Source of the DNA: Archivesica marissinica
Lineage: Eukaryota; Mollusca; Bivalvia; Venerida; Vesicomyidae
Direction of reading: 5' to 3'
Assembly (NCBI GenBank): GCA_014843695.1
Contig: CM026390.1
Location: 53,348,121-53,412,120 of the forward strand
DNA: 64,000 bases
Shown: piece by piece, positions 11,001-28,130 of the stretch
How the letters are laid out: each line of letters starts with the position of its first letter
How positions within the stretch are numbered: position 1 is the first letter of the stretch
The notes under the pieces: model-generated
What the model was told of the DNA's origin: nothing
What the model saw: the letters and a program-made list of their open reading frames with translations, nothing else
The model's database searches: none
Position numbers and translations under genes: made by a program

Positions 11001-14000
11001 AAGTGATATAGTATGTAGCATCCATACCACACTACCAAGTGTTGTAGCATCCATACCACACTACCAAGTGATGTAGCAGCCATACCACACAACCAAGTGT
11101 TATAGCATCCATACCACAGTTCCAAGTGATATAGTATGTAGCATCTATACCACACTACCAAGTGATGTAGCATCCATACCACACAACCAAGTGTTATAGC
11201 ATATATACCACACTACCAAGTGATATAGTATGTAGCATCAATACCACACAACCAAGTGTTATAGCATCTATACCACACTACCAAGTGATAGTCTGTAGCA
11301 TCCATACCACACTACCAAGTAATATAATATGTAGCATCCATACCACACTACCAAGTGTTATAGCATATATACCACACTACCAAGTGATATAGTATGTAGC
11401 ATCCATACCACACTACCAAGTGTTATAGCATATATACCACACTACCAAGTGTTATAGCATCTATACCACACTACCAACTGTTATAGCATCAATACCACAC
11501 TACCAAGTGTTATAGCATCTATACCACACAACCAAGTGTTATAGCATCTATACCACACTGCCATGTGATATAGTATGTAGCATCCATATCACACTACCAA
11601 GTGTTATAGCATCCATACCACACTACAAAGTGATGTAGCAGCCATACCACACAACCAAGTGTTATAGCATCCATACCACAGTACCAAGTGATATAGTATG
11701 TAGCATCCATACCACACTACCAAGTGTTATAACATCCATACCACACTACCAAGTGATATAGTATGTAGCATCAATACCACACAACCAAGTGTTATAGCAT
11801 CCATACCACACTACCAAGTGTTGTAGTCTGTAGCATCCATACCACATTACCAAGTGTTGTAGTATGTAGCATCCATACCACACTACCAAGTGATATAGTA
11901 TGTAGCATCCATACCACACTACCAAGTGTTGTAGTCTGTAGCATCCATACCACACTGCCAAGTGTTGTAGTCTGTAGCATCCATACAACACTATCAAGTG
12001 ATATAGTCTGTAGCATCCATACCACACAAACAAGTGTTGTAGTATGTAGCATCCATACCACACTACCAAGTGATGTAGTATGTAGCATCCATACCACACT
12101 ACCAAGTGTTATAGCATCTATACCACACTACCAAGTGTTATAGCATCTATACCACACAACCAAGTGTTATAGCATATATACGCATCTATACCACACTACC
12201 AAGTGTTATAGCATGTAGCATCCATAGCATCTATACCACACAACCAAGTGTTATATTATCTATACCACACAACCAAGTGATATAGTATGTAGCATCCATA
12301 CCACACTACCAAGTGTTGTAGTCTGTAGCATCCATACCACACTACCAAGTGATATAGTCTGTAGCATCCATACCACACAAACAAGTGTTGTAGTATGTAG
12401 CATCCATACCACACAAACAAGTGTTGTAGTTGTAGCATCCATACCACACTACCAAGTGATGTAGTTGTAGCATCCATACCACACAAACAAGTGTTGTAGA
12501 TGTTATACCACACTACCAAGTGTATAGATATATACCCACCCAAGTGTTATAGCATCTATATCACATACCAAGTGATGTAAGTGATATGTTGTAGCATCCA
12601 TACCACACTACCAAGTGTTGTAGTCTGTAGCATCCATACCACACTACCAAGTGATATAATATGTAGCATCCATAGCATCTATACCACACAACCAAGTGTT
12701 ATAGCATCTATACCACACTACCAAGTGATGTAGTCTGTAGCATCCATACCACACTACCAAGTGATGTAGTCTGTAGCATCCATACCACACTACCAAGTGA
12801 TGTAGTCTGTAGCATCCATACCACACTACCAAGTGATATAGTCTGTAGCATCCATACCACACTACCAAGTGATAGTATGTAGCGTCCATACCACACTACC
12901 AAGTGATATAGTATGTAGCATCCATACCACACTACCAAGTGTTATAGCATATATACCACACAACCAAGTGATGTAGTATGTAGCATCTATACCACACTAC
13001 CAAGTGTTATAGCATCTATACCACACTGCCAAGTGTTATAGCATCTATACCACACTGCCAAGTGTTATAGCATCTATACCACACTACCAAGTGTTATAGC
13101 ATCTATACCACACAACCAAGTGTTATAGCATCTATACCACACTGCCAAGTGTTATAGCATCTATACCACACTACCAAGTGTTATAGCATCTATACCACAC
13201 AACCAAGTGTTATAGCATCTATACCACACTACCAAGTGATATAGTATGTAGCATCCATACCACACTACCAAGTGTTATAGCATCTATACCACACTACCAA
13301 GTGTTATATCATCTATACCACACTCCAAGTGATATAGTATGTAGCATCCATACCACACTACCAAGTGATATAATATGTAGCATCCATACCACACTACCAA
13401 GTGTTATAGCATCTATACCACACAACCAAGTGATATAGTATGTAGCATCTATACCACACTACCAAGTGTTGTAGTTGTAGCATCCATACCACACTACCAA
13501 GTGTTATAGTCTGTAGCATCCATACCACACTACCAAGTGATGTAGTATGTAGCATCCATACCACACTAACAAGTGTTGTAGTATGTAGCATCCATACCAC
13601 ATACCAAGTGTTTAGCATATATACCACACAACCAAGTGTTATAGCATCTATACCACACTACCAAGTGTTATAGCATATATACTATGGTGTTAGCATCTAT
13701 ACCACACTACCAAGTGTTTAGCATCTATACCACACACCAAGTGTTTATCATCCATACCACACTACCAAGTGATGTAGTCTGTAGCATCCATACCACACTA
13801 CCAAGTGTTGTAGTCTGTAGCATCCATACCACACTACCAAGTGATATAGTCTGTAGCATCCATACCACACTACCAAGTGTTGTAGTATGTAGCATCCATA
13901 CCACACAAACAAGTGTTGTAGTCTGTAGCATCCATACCACACTACCAAGTGATGTAGTCTGTAGCATCCATACCACACTACCAAGTGATGTAGTATGTAG

Positions 14001-17000
14001 CATCCATACCACACTACCAAGTGTTATAGCATCTATACCACACAACCAAGTGTTATAGCATCTATACCACACTACCAGTGATGTAGTGATATAGTATGTA
14101 GCATCCATACCACACTACCAAGTGTTGTAGTCTGTAGCATCCATACCACACTACCAAGTGATGTAGTCTGTAGCATCCATACCACACTACCAAGTGTTGT
14201 AGTCTGTAGCATCCATACCACACTACCAAGTGATAGTTGTAGCATCCATACCACACTACCAAGTGTTGTAGTCTGTAGAATCCATACCACACTACCAAGT
14301 GATGTAGTCTGTAGCATCCATACAACACTACCAAGTGTTATAGCATCTATACCACACTACCAAGTGTTATAGCATCTATACCACACTACCAAGTGTTATA
14401 GCATCTATACCACACTACCAAGTGATATAATATGTAGCATCCATACCACATTACCAAGTGTTATAGCATCTATACCACACTACCAAGTGATATAGTATGT
14501 AGCATCCATGCCACACAACCAAGTGTTATAGCATCTATACCACACTACCAAGTGATATAGTATGTAGCATCCATACCACACTACCAAGTGTTGTAGCATC
14601 CATACCACACTACCAAGTGATGTAGCAGCCATACCACACAACCAAGTGTTATAGCATCCATACCACAGTTCCAAGTGATATAGTATGTAGCATCTATACC
14701 ACACTACCAAGTGATGTAGCATCCATACCACACAACCAAGTGTTATAGCATATATACCACACTACCAAGTGATATAGTATGTAGCATCAATACCACACAA
14801 CCAAGTGTTATTGCATCTATACCACACTACCAAGTGATATAGTATGTAGCATCCATACCACACTACCAAGTGATAGTCTGTAGCATCCATACCACACTAC
14901 CAAGTAATATAATATGTAGCATCCATACCACACTACCAAGTGTTATAGCATATATACCACACTACCAAGTGATATAGTATGTAGCATCCATACCACACTA
15001 CCAAGTGTTATAGCATATATACCACACTACCAAGTGTTATAGCATATATACCACACTACCAAGTGTTATAGCATATATACCACACTACCAAGTGTTATAG
15101 CATATATACCACACTACCAAGTGATATAGTATGTAGCATCCATACCACACTACCAAGTGTTATAGCATATATACCACACTACCAAGTGTTATAGCATATA
15201 TACCACACTACCAAGTGTTATAGCATATATACCACACTACCAAGTGTTATAGCATCTATACCACACTACCAACTGTTATAGCATCAATACCACACTACCA
15301 AGTGTTATAGCATCTATACCACACAACCAAGTGTTATAGCATCTATACCACACTGCCAAGTGATATAGTATGTAGCATCTATACCACACTACCATGTGAT
15401 ATATATGTAGCATCCATATCACACTACCAAGTGTTATAGCATCCATACCACACTACAAAGTGATGTAGCAGCCATACCACACAACCAAGTGTTATAGCAT
15501 CCATACCACAGTACCAAGTGATATAGTATGTAGCATCCATACCACACTACCAAGTGTTATAACATCCATACCACACTACCAAAAGTGATATAGTATGTAG
15601 CATCAATACCACACAACCAAGTGTTATAGCATCCATACCACACTACCAAGTGTTGTAGTCTGTAGCATCCATACCACATTACCAAGTGTTGTAGTATGTA
15701 GCATCCATACCACACTACCAAGTGATATAGTATGTAGCATCCATACCACACTACCAAGTGTTGTAGTCTGTAGCATCCATACCACACTGCCAAGTGTTGT
15801 AGTCTGTAGCATCCATACAACACTATCAAGTGATATAGTATGTAGCATCCATACCACACAAACAAGTGTTGTAGTATGTAGCATCCATACCACACTACCA
15901 AGTGATGTAGTATGTAGCATCCATACCACACTACCAAGTGTTATAGCATATATACCACACTACCAAGTGTTATAGCATCTATACCACACTACCAACTGTT
16001 ATAGCATCAATACCACACTACCAAGTGATATAGTATGTAGCATCAATACCACACAACCAAGTGTTATAGCATCCATACCACACTACCAAGTGTTGTAGTC
16101 TGTAGCATCCATACCACATTACCAAGTGTTGTAGTATGTAGCATCCATACCACACTACCAAGTGTATAGTTGTAGCACATACCACACCCAGGTTGTAGTC
16201 TGTAGCATCCATACCACACTGCCAAGTGTTGTAGTCTGTAGCATCCATACAACACTATCAAGTGATATAGTATGTAGCATCCATACCACACAAACAAGTG
16301 TTGTAGTATGTAGCATCCATACCACACTACCAAGTGATGTAGTATGTAGCATCCATACCACACTACCAAGTGTTATAGCATCTATACTACACAACCAAGT
16401 GTTATAGCATCTATACCACACTACAAAGTGATGTAGTATGTAGCATCCATACCACACTACCAAGTGATATAATATGTAGCATCCATAGCATCTATACCAC
16501 ACAACCAAGTGTTATAGCATCTATACCACACTACCAAGTGATGTAGTCTGTAGCATCCATACCACACTACCAAGTGATGTAGTCTGTAGCATCCATACCA
16601 CACTACCAAGTGATGTAGTTTGTAGCATCCATACCACACTACCAAGTGATATAGTCTGTAGCATCCATACCACACTACCAAGTGATAGTATGTAGCGTCC
16701 ATACCACACTACCAAGTGATATAATATGTAGCATCCATACCACACTACCAAGTGTTATAGCATCTATACCACACTACCAAGTGATATAATATGTAGCATC
16801 CATACCACACTACCAAGTGTTATAGCATCTATACCACACAACCAAGTGATATAGTATGTAGCATCCATACCACACTACCAAGTGTTATAGCATATATACC
16901 ACACAACCAAGTGATGTAGTATGTAGCATCTATACCACACTACCAAGTGTTATAGCATCTATACCACACTGCCAAGTGTTATAGCATCTATACCACACTG

Positions 17001-20000
17001 CCAAGTGTTATAGCATCTATACCACACTACCAAGTGTTATAGCATCTATACCACACAACCAAGTGTTATAGCATCTATACCACACTGCCAAGTGTTATAG
17101 CATCTATACCACACTACCAAGTGTTATAGCATCTATACCACACAACCAAGTGTTATAGCATCTATACCACACTACCAAGTGATATAGTATGTAGCATCAA
17201 TACCACACTACCAAGTGTTATAGCATCTATACCACACTACCAAGTGTTATATCATCTATACCACACTGCCAAGTGATATAGTATGTAGCATCTATACCAC
17301 ACTACCAAGTGATATAATATGTAGCATCCATACCACACTACCAAGTGTTATAGCATCTATACCACACAACCAAGTGATATAGTATGTAGCATCTATACCA
17401 CACTACCAAGTGATATAGTCTGTAGCATCCATACCACACTACCAAGTGTTATAGTCTGTAGCATCCATACCACACTACCAAGTGATATAATATGTAGCAT
17501 CCATACCACACTACCAAGTGATATAGTATGTAGCATCCATACCACACTACCAAGTGTTATAGCATATATACCACACAACCAAGTGATGTAGTATGTAGCA
17601 TCTATACCACACAACCAAGTGTTATAGCATCTATACTACACTGCCAAGTGTTATAGCATCTATACCACACTACCAAGTGTTATAGCATCTATACCACACA
17701 ACCAAGTGTTATATCATCTATACCACACAACCAAGTGATATAGTATGTAGCATCCATACCACACTACCAAGTGTTGTAGTCTGTAGCATCCATACCACAC
17801 TACCAAGTGATATAGTCTGTAGCATCCATACCACACAAACAAGTGTTGTAGTATATAGCATCCATACCACACAAACAAGTGTTGTAGTCTGTAGCATCCA
17901 TACCACACTACCAAGTGATGTAGTCTGTAGCATCCATACCACACAAACAAGTGTTGTAGTATGTAGCATCCATACCACACTACCAAGTGTTATAGCATAT
18001 ATACCACACAACCAAGTGTTATAGCATCTATATCACACTACCAAGTGATGTAAGTGATATAGTATGTAGCATCCATACCACACTACCAAGTGTTGTAGTC
18101 TGTAGCATCCATACCACACTACCAAGTGTTGTAGTCTGTAGCATCCATACCACACTACCAAGTGTTGTAGTCTGTAGCATCCATACCACACTACCAAGTG
18201 TTGTAGTCTGTAGCATCCATACCACACTACCAAGTGATAGTCTGTAGCATCCATACCACACAAACACGTGTTGTAGTTTGTAGCATCCATACCACACTGC
18301 CAAGTGTTGTAGTCTGTAGCATCCATACAACACTACCAAGTGTTATAGCATCTATACCACACAACCAAGTGTTATAGCATCTATACCACACTGCCAAGTG
18401 ATATAGTATGTAGCATCTATACCACACTACCAAGTGATATAATATGTAGCATCCATACCACACTACCAAGTGTTATAGCATCTATACCACACAACCAAGT
18501 GATATAGTATGTAGCATCTATACCACACTACCAAGTGATATAGTCTGTAGCATCCATACCACACTACCAAGTGTTATAGTCTGTAGCATCCATACCACAC
18601 TACCAAGTGATATAATATGTAGCATCCATACCACACTACCAAGTGATATAGTATGTAGCATCCATACCACACTACCAAGTGTTATAGCATATATACCACA
18701 CAACCAAGTGATGTAGTATGTAGCATCTATACTACACTACCAAGTGTTATAGCATCTATACCACACAACCAAGTGTTATAGCATCTATTCCACACTGCCA
18801 AGTGTTATAGCATCTATACCACACTACCAACTGTTATAGCATCTATACCACACAACCAAGTGTTATAGCATCTATACCACACTACCAACTGTTATAGCAT
18901 CTATACCACACAACCAAGTGTTATAGCATCTATACCACACTACCAACTGTTATAGCATCTATACCACACTACCAAGTGTTATAGCATCTATACCACACAA
19001 CCAAGTGTTATATTATCTATACCACACAACCAAGTGATATAGTATGTAGCATCCATACCACACTACCAAGTGTTGTAGTCTGTAGCATCCATACCACACT
19101 ACCAAGTGATATAGTCTGTAGCATCCATACCACACAAACAAGTGTTGTAGTATGTAGCATCCATACCACACAAACAAGTGTTGTAGTCTGTAGCATCCAT
19201 ACCACACTACCAAGTGATGTAGTCTGTAGCATCCATACCACACAAACAAGTGTTGTAGTATGTAGCATCCATACCACACTACCAAGTGTTATAGCATATA
19301 TACCACACAACCAAGTGTTATAGCATCTATATCACACTACCAAGTGATGTAAGTGATATAGTATGTAGCATCCATACCACACTACCAAGTGTTGTAGTCT
19401 GTAGCATCCATACCACACTACCAAGTGTTGTAGTCTGTAGCATCCATACCACACAACCAAGTGTTATAGCATATATACCACACAACCAAGTGTTATAGCA
19501 TCTATATCACACTACCAAGTGATGTAAGTGATATAGTATGTAGCATCCATACCACACTACCAAGTGTTGTAGTCTGTAGCATCCATACCACACTACCAAG
19601 TGTTGTAGTCTGTAGCATCCATACCACACTACCAAGTGATAGTCTGTAGCATCCATACCACACAAACACGTGTTGTAGTCTGTAGCATCCATACCACACT
19701 ACCAAGTGATATAGTATGTAGCATCCATACCACACTGCCAAGTGTTGTAGTCTGTAGCATCCATACAACACTACCAAGTGATGTAGTATGTAGCATCCAT
19801 ACCACACTACCAAGTGTTATAGCATCTATACCACACAACCAAGTGTTATAGCATCTATACTACACTACCAAGTGATGTAGTCTGTAGCATCCATACAACA
19901 CTACCAAGTGTTATAGCATCTATACCACACTACCAAGTGATATAGTATGTAGCATCCATGCCACACTACCAAGTGATATAATATGTAGCATCCATACCAC

Positions 20001-23000
20001 ACTACCAAGTGATATAATATGTAGCATCCATACCACAAGTGATGTAGTATGTAGCATCCATACCACACTACCAAGTGTTGTAGTCTGTAGAATCCATACC
20101 ACACTACCAAGTGATGTAGTATGTAGCATCCATACCACACTACCAAGTGTTGTAGTCTGTAGAATCCATACCACACTACCAAGTGATGTAGTATGTAGCA
20201 TCCATACCACACTACCAAGTGATGTAGTATGTAGCATCCATACCACACTACCAAGTGATGTAGTATGTAGCATCCATACCACACTACCAAGTGATATAAT
20301 ATGTAGCATCCATACCACACTACCAAGTGTTATAGCATCTATACCACACAACCAAGTGATATAGTATGTAGCATCTATACCACACTACCAAGTGATATAG
20401 TCTGTAGCATCCATACCACACTACCAAGTGTTATAGTCTGTAGCATCCATACCACACTACCAAGTGATATAATATGTAGCATCCATACCACACTACCAAG
20501 TGATATAGTATGTAGCATCCATACCACACTACCAAGTGTTATAGCATATATACCACACAACCAAGTGATGTAGTATGTAGCATCTATACTACACTACCAA
20601 GTGTTATAGCATCTATACCACACAACCAAGTGTTATAGCATCTATACTACACTACCAAGTGTTATAGCATCTATACCACACTGCCAAGTGTTATAGCATC
20701 TATACCACACTACCAAGTGTTATAGCATCTATACCACACAACCAAGTGTTATATTATCTATACCACACAACCAAGTGATATAGTATGTAGCATCCATACC
20801 ACACTACCAAGTGTTGTAGTCTGTAGCATCCATACCACACTACCAAGTGATATAGTCTGTAGCATCCATACCACACAAACAAGTGTTGTAGTATGTAGCA
20901 TCCATACCACACAAACAAGTGTTGTAGTCTGTAGCATCCATACCACACTACCAAGTGATGTAGTCTGTAGCATCCATACCACACAAACAAGTGTTGTAGT
21001 ATGTAGCATCCATACCACACTACCAAGTGTTATAGCATATATACCACACAACCAAGTGTTATAGCATCTATATCACACTACCAAGTGATGTAAGTGATAT
21101 AGTATGTAGCATCCATACCACACTACCAAGTGTTGTAGTCTGTAGCATCCATACCACACTACCAAGTGTTGTAGTCTGTAGCATCCATACCACACAACCA
21201 AGTGTTATAGCATATATACCACACAACCAAGTGTTATAGCATCTATATCACACTACCAAGTGATGTAAGTGATATAGTATGTAGCATCCATACCACACTA
21301 CCAAGTGTTATAGCATCCATACCACACTACCAAGTGTTATAGCATCCATACCACACTACCAAGTGATATAGTCTGTAGCATCCATACCACACAACCAAGT
21401 GTTATAGCATCCATACCACACTACCAAGTGATATAGTATGTAGCATCCATACCACACTACCAAGTGTTGTAGTCTGTAGCATCCATACAACACTACCAAG
21501 TGATGTAGCATCCATACCACACTACCAAGTGTTATAGCATCTATACCACACAACCAAGTGTTATAGCATCTATACTACACTACCAAGTGATGTAGTCTGT
21601 AGCATCCATACACACTACCAAGTGTTATAGCATCTATACCACACTACCAAGTGATATAGTATGTAGCATCCATGCCACACTACCAAGTGATATAGCATCT
21701 ATACCACACTACCAAGTGATATAGTATGTAGCATCCATACCACATAGTGATGTTATAGCATCATACCACACTACCAAGTGTTGTAGTCTGTAGAATCCAT
21801 ACCACACTACCAAGTGATGTAGTATGTAGCATCCATACCACACTACCAAGTGTTGTAGTCTGTAGAATCCATACCACACTACCAAGTGATGTAGTATGTA
21901 GCATCCATACCACACTACCAAGTGATGTAGTATGTAGCATCCATACCACACTACCAAGTGATGTAGTATGTAGCATCCATACCACACTACCAAGTGTTGT
22001 AGTCTGTAGAATCCATACCACACTACCAAGTGATGTAGTCTGTAGAATCCATACCACACTACCAAGTGATGTAGTATGTAGCATCCATACCACACTACCA
22101 AGTGATATAATATGTAGCATCCATACAACACTACCAAGTGTTATAGCATCTATACCACACTACCAAGTGTTATAGCATCTATACCACACAACCAAGTGAT
22201 ATAATATGTAGCATCCATACCACATTACCAAGTGTTATAGCATCTATACCACACTACCAAGTGATATAGTATGTAGCATCCATGCCACACAACCAAGTGT
22301 TATAGCATCTATACTACACTACCAAGTGATATAGTATGTAGCATCCATACCACACTACCAAGTGTTGTAGCATCCATACCACACTACCAAGTGATGTAGC
22401 AGCCATACCACACAACCAAGTGTTATAGCATCCATACCACAGTTCCAAGTGATATAGTATGTAGCATCTATACCACACTACCAAGTGATGTAGCATCCAT
22501 ACCACACAACCAAGTGTTATAGCATATATACCACACTACCAAGTGATATAGTATGTAGCATCAATACCACACAACCAAGTGTTATAGCATCTATACCACA
22601 CTACCAAGTGATATAGTATGTAGCATCCATACCACACTACCAAGTGATAGTCTGTAGCATCCATACCACACTACCAAGTAATATAATATGTAGCATCCAT
22701 ACCACACTACCAAGTGTTATAGCATATATACCACACTACCAAGTGTTATAGCATCTATACCACACTACCAACTGTTATAGCATCAATACCACACTACCAA
22801 GTGTTATAGCATCTATACCACACAACCAAGTGTTATAGCATCTATACCACACTGCCATGTGATATAGTATGTAGCATCCATATCACACTACCAAGTGTTA
22901 TAGCATCCATACCACACTACAAAGTGATGTAGCAGCCATACCACACAACCAAGTGTTATAGCATCCATACCACAGTACCAAGTGATATAGTATGTAGCAT

Positions 23001-26000
23001 CCATACCACACTACCAAGTGTTATAACATCCATACCACACTACCAAGTGATATAGTATGTAGCATCAATACCACACAACCAAGTGTTATAGCATCCATAC
23101 CACACTACCAAGTGTTGTAGTCTGTAGCATCCATACCACATTACCAAGTGTTGTAGTATGTAGCATCCATACCACACTACCAAGTGATATAGTATGTAGC
23201 ATCCATACCACACTACCAAGTGTTGTAGTCTGTAGCATCCATACCACACTGCCAAGTGTTGTAGTCTGTAGCATCCATACAACACTATCAAGTGATATAG
23301 TCTGTAGCATCCATACCACACAAACAAGTGTTGTAGTATGTAGCATCCATACCACACTACCAAGTGATGTAGTATGTAGCATCCATACCACACTACCAAG
23401 TGTTATAGCATCTATACTACACAACCAAGTGTTATAGCATCTATACCACACTACAAAGTGATGTAGTATGTAGCATCCATACCACACTACCAAGTGATAT
23501 AATATGTAGCATCCATAGCATCTATACCACACAACTAAGTGTTATAGCATCTATACCACACTACCAAGTGATGTAGTCTGTAGCATCCATACCACACTAC
23601 CAAGTGATGTAGTCTGTAGCATCCATACCACACTACCAAGTGATGTAGTCTGTAGCATCCATACCACACTACCAAGTGATATAGTCTGTAGCATCCATAC
23701 CACACTACCAAGTGATAGTATGTAGCGTCCATACCACACTACCAAGTGATATAGTATGTAGCATCCATACCACACTACCAAGTGTTATAGCATTTACCAC
23801 ACACAAGTGCTATACCACACAACCAAGTGTTATAGCATCTATACCACACTGCCAAGTGTTATAGCATCTATACCACACTACCAAGTGTTATAGCATCTAT
23901 ACCACACAACCAAGTGTTATAGCATCTATACCACACTGCCAAGTGTTATAGCATCTATACCACACTACCAAGTGTTATAGCATCTATACCACACATTGTG
24001 TTGTTACCAAGTGTTATAGCATCTATACCACACTGCCAAGTGTTATAGCATCTATACCACACTACCAAGTGTTATAGCATCTATACCACACAACCAAGTG
24101 TTATAGCATCTATACCACACTGCCAAGTGTTATAGCATCTATACCACACTACCAAGTGTTATAGCATCTATACCACACTACCAAGTGTTATAGCATATAT
24201 ACCACACTGCCAAGTGATGTAGTATGTAGCATCTATACCACACTACCAAGTGTTATAGCATCTATACCACACAACCAAGTGTTATAGCATCTATACCACA
24301 CTGCCAAGTGTTATAGCATCTATACCACACTACCAAGTGTTATAGCATCTATACCACACTACCAAGTGTTATAGCATCTATACCACACAACCAAGTGTTA
24401 TATCATCTATACCACACAACCAAGTGATATAGTATGTAGCATCCATACCACACTACCAAGTGTTGTAGTCTGTAGCATCCATACCACACTACCAAGTGAT
24501 ATAGTCTGTAGCATCCATACCACACAAACAAGTGTTGTAGTATATAGCATCCATACCACACAAACAAGTGTTGTAGTCTGTAGCATCCATACCACACTAC
24601 CAAGTGATGTAGTCTGTAGCATCCATACCACACAAACAAGTGTTGTAGTATGTAGCATCCATACCACACTACCAAGTGTTATAGCATATATACCACACAA
24701 CCAAGTGTTATAGCATCTATATCACACTACCAAGTGATGTAGTATGTAGCATCTATACCACACTACCAAGTGTTATAGCATCTATACTACACTGCCAAGT
24801 GTTATAGCATCTATACCACACTACCAAGTGTTATAGCATCTATACCACACTACCAAGTGTTGTATCATCTATACCACACTACCAAGTGATATAGTATGTA
24901 GCATCCATACCACACTACCAAGTGTTGTAGTCTGTAGCATCCATACCACACTACCAAGTGTTGTAGTCTGTAGCATCCATACACACTACAAGTGTTGTAG
25001 TATGTAGCATCCATACCACACTACAAGTGTTGTAGTCTGTAGCATCTATACTACACTACCAAGTGATGTAGTCTGTAGCATCCATACACACTACAAGTGT
25101 TATAGCATCTATACCACACTACCAAGTGTTATAGTATATATGCCACACTACCAAGTGTTATAGCATCTATACCACTACCAAGTGATGTAAGTGATGTAGT
25201 ATGTAGCATCCATACCACACTACCAAGTGTTGTAGTCTGTAGCATCCATACCACACTACCAAGTGTTGTAGTCTGTAGCATCCATACCACACTACCAAGT
25301 GTTGTAGTCTGTAGCATCCATACCACACTACCAAGTGATGTAGTCTGTAGCATCCATACCACACTACCAAGTGATAGTTTGTAGCATCCATACCACACTA
25401 CCAAGTGTTGTAGTTTGTAGCATCCATACCACACTACCAAGTGATGTAGTATGTAGCATCCATACCACACTACCAAGTGTTATAGCATCTATACCACACA
25501 ACCAAGTGTTATAGCATCTATACCACACTACCAAGTGATATAGTATGTAGCATCCATACCACACTACCAAGTGTTATAATATGTAGCATCCATACCACAC
25601 TACCAAGTGTTATAGCATCTATACCACACTACCAAGTGATATAGTATGTAGCATCTATACCACACTACCAAGTGATATAGTATGTAGCATCCATACCACA
25701 CTACCAAGTGTTATAGTCTGTAGCATCCATACCACACTACCAAGTGATATAATATGTAGCATCCATACCACACTACCAAGTGATATAGTATGTAGCATCC
25801 ATACCACACTACCAAGTGTTATAGCATATATACCACACTACCAAGTGATGTAGTATGTAGCATCTATACTACACTACCAAGTGTTATAGCATATATACCA
25901 CACTACCAAGTGTTATAGCATCTATACCACACTGCCAAGTGTTATAGCATCTATACCACACTACCAAGTGTTATAGCATCTATACCACACTACCAAGTGT

Positions 26001-28130
26001 TATAGCATCTATACCACACTACCAACTGTTATAGCATCTATACCACACTACCAAGTGTTATAGCATCTATACCACACTACCAAGTGTTATAGCATCTATA
26101 CCACACTACCAAGTGTTATAGCATCTATACCACACAACCAAGTGTTATATTATCTATACCACACAACCAAGTGATATAGTATGTAGCATCCATACCACAC
26201 TACCAAGTGTTGTAGTCTGTAGCATCCATACCACACTACCAAGTGATATAGTCTGTAGCATCCATACCACACAAACAAGTGTTGTAGTATGTAGCATCCA
26301 TACCACACAAACAAGTGTTGTAGTCTGTAGCATCCATACCACACTACCAAGTGATGTAGTCTGTAGCATCCATACCACACAAACAAGTGTTGTAGTATGT
26401 AGCATCCATACCACACTACCAAGTGTTATAGCATATATACCACACAACCAAGTGTTATAGCATCTATATCACACTACCAAGTGATGTAAGTGATATAGTA
26501 TGTAGCATCCATACCACACTACCAAGTGTTGTAGTCTGTAGCATCCATACCACACTACCAAGTGTTGTAGTCTGTAGCATCCATACCACACAACCAAGTG
26601 TTATAGCATATATACCACACAACCAAGTGTTATAGCATCTATATCACACTACCAAGTGATGTAAGTGATATAGTATGTAGCATCCATACCACACTACCAA
26701 GTGTTGTAGTCTGTAGCATCCATACCACACTACCAAGTGTTGTAGTCTGTAGCATCCATACCACACTACCAAGTGATAGTCTGTAGCATCCATACCACAC
26801 AAACACGTGTTGTAGTCTGTAGCATCCATACCACACTACCAAGTGATATAGTATGTAGCATCCATACCACACTGCCAAGTGTTGTAGTCTGTAGCATCCA
26901 TACAACACTACCAAGTGATGTAGTATGTAGCATCCATACCACACTACCAAGTGTTATAGCATCTATACCACACAACCAAGTGTTATAGCATCTATACTAC
27001 ACTACCAAGTGATGTAGTCTGTAGCATCCATACAACACTACCAAGTGTTATAGCATCTATACCACACTACCAAGTGATATAGTATGTAGCATCCATGCCA
27101 CACTACCAAGTGATATAATATGTAGCATCCATACCACACTACCAAGTGTATAGCATCATACCACAAGTGATGTAGTTGTAGCATCCATACCACACTACCA
27201 AGTGTTGTAGTCTGTAGAATCCATACCACACTACCAAGTGATGTAGTATGTAGCATCCATACCACACTACCAAGTGTTGTAGTCTGTAGAATCCATACCA
27301 CACTACCAAGTGATGTAGTATGTAGCATCCATACCACACTACCAAGTGATGTAGTATGTAGCATCCATACCACACTACCAAGTGATGTAGTATGTAGCAT
27401 CCATACCACACTACCAAGTGATATAATATGTAGCATCCATACCACACTACCAAGTGTTATAGCATCTATACCACACAACCAAGTGATATAGTATGTAGCA
27501 TCTATACCACACTACCAAGTGATATAGTCTGTAGCATCCATACCACACTACCAAGTGTTATAGTCTGTAGCATCCATACCACACTACCAAGTGATATAAT
27601 ATGTAGCATCCATACCACACTACCAAGTGATATAGTATGTAGCATCCATACCACACTACCAAGTGTTATAGCATATATACCACACAACCAAGTGATGTAG
27701 TATGTAGCATCTATACTACACTACCAAGTGTTATAGCATCTATACCACACAACCAAGTGTTATAGCATCTATACTACACTACCAAGTGTTATAGCATCTA
27801 TACCACACTGCCAAGTGTTATAGCATCTATACCACACTACCAAGTGTTATAGCATCTATACCACACAACCAAGTGTTATATTATCTATACCACACAACCA
27901 AGTGATATAGTATGTAGCATCCATACCACACTACCAAGTGTTGTAGTCTGTAGCATCCATACCACACTACCAAGTGATATAGTCTGTAGCATCCATACCA
28001 CACAAACAAGTGTTGTAGTATGTAGCATCCATACCACACAAACAAGTGTTGTAGTCTGTAGCATCCATACCACACTACCAAGTGATGTAGTCTGTAGCAT
28101 CCATACCACACAAACAAGTGTTGTAGTATG
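8053..28130. repeat. 29/36-bp satellite, block A
   Basis: About 20 kb of tandem units built on the core CATACCACACTACCAAGTG. Two unit lengths alternate: 36 bp, with GTCTGTA or GTATGTA before the next TAGCATC, and 29 bp without that 7-bp segment. Common variants replace CACTACC by CACAACC, CACTGCC, CACAAAC or CAGTACC. Units are organised in nested higher-order repeats. For example, the block at 9422-9694 recurs at 17714, 19013, 20754, 24403, 26150 and 27881, and about 18.9-21.0 kb recurs 7.13 kb downstream up to the gap. Runs of 36-bp units stay open in up to five frames and give many 60-190 codon frames (Cys-Ser-Ile-His-Thr-Thr on plus, Val-Val-Trp-Tyr-Gly-Cys-Tyr on minus). Each 29-bp unit shifts the frame, so none is a gene. 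Confidence 0.97.
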
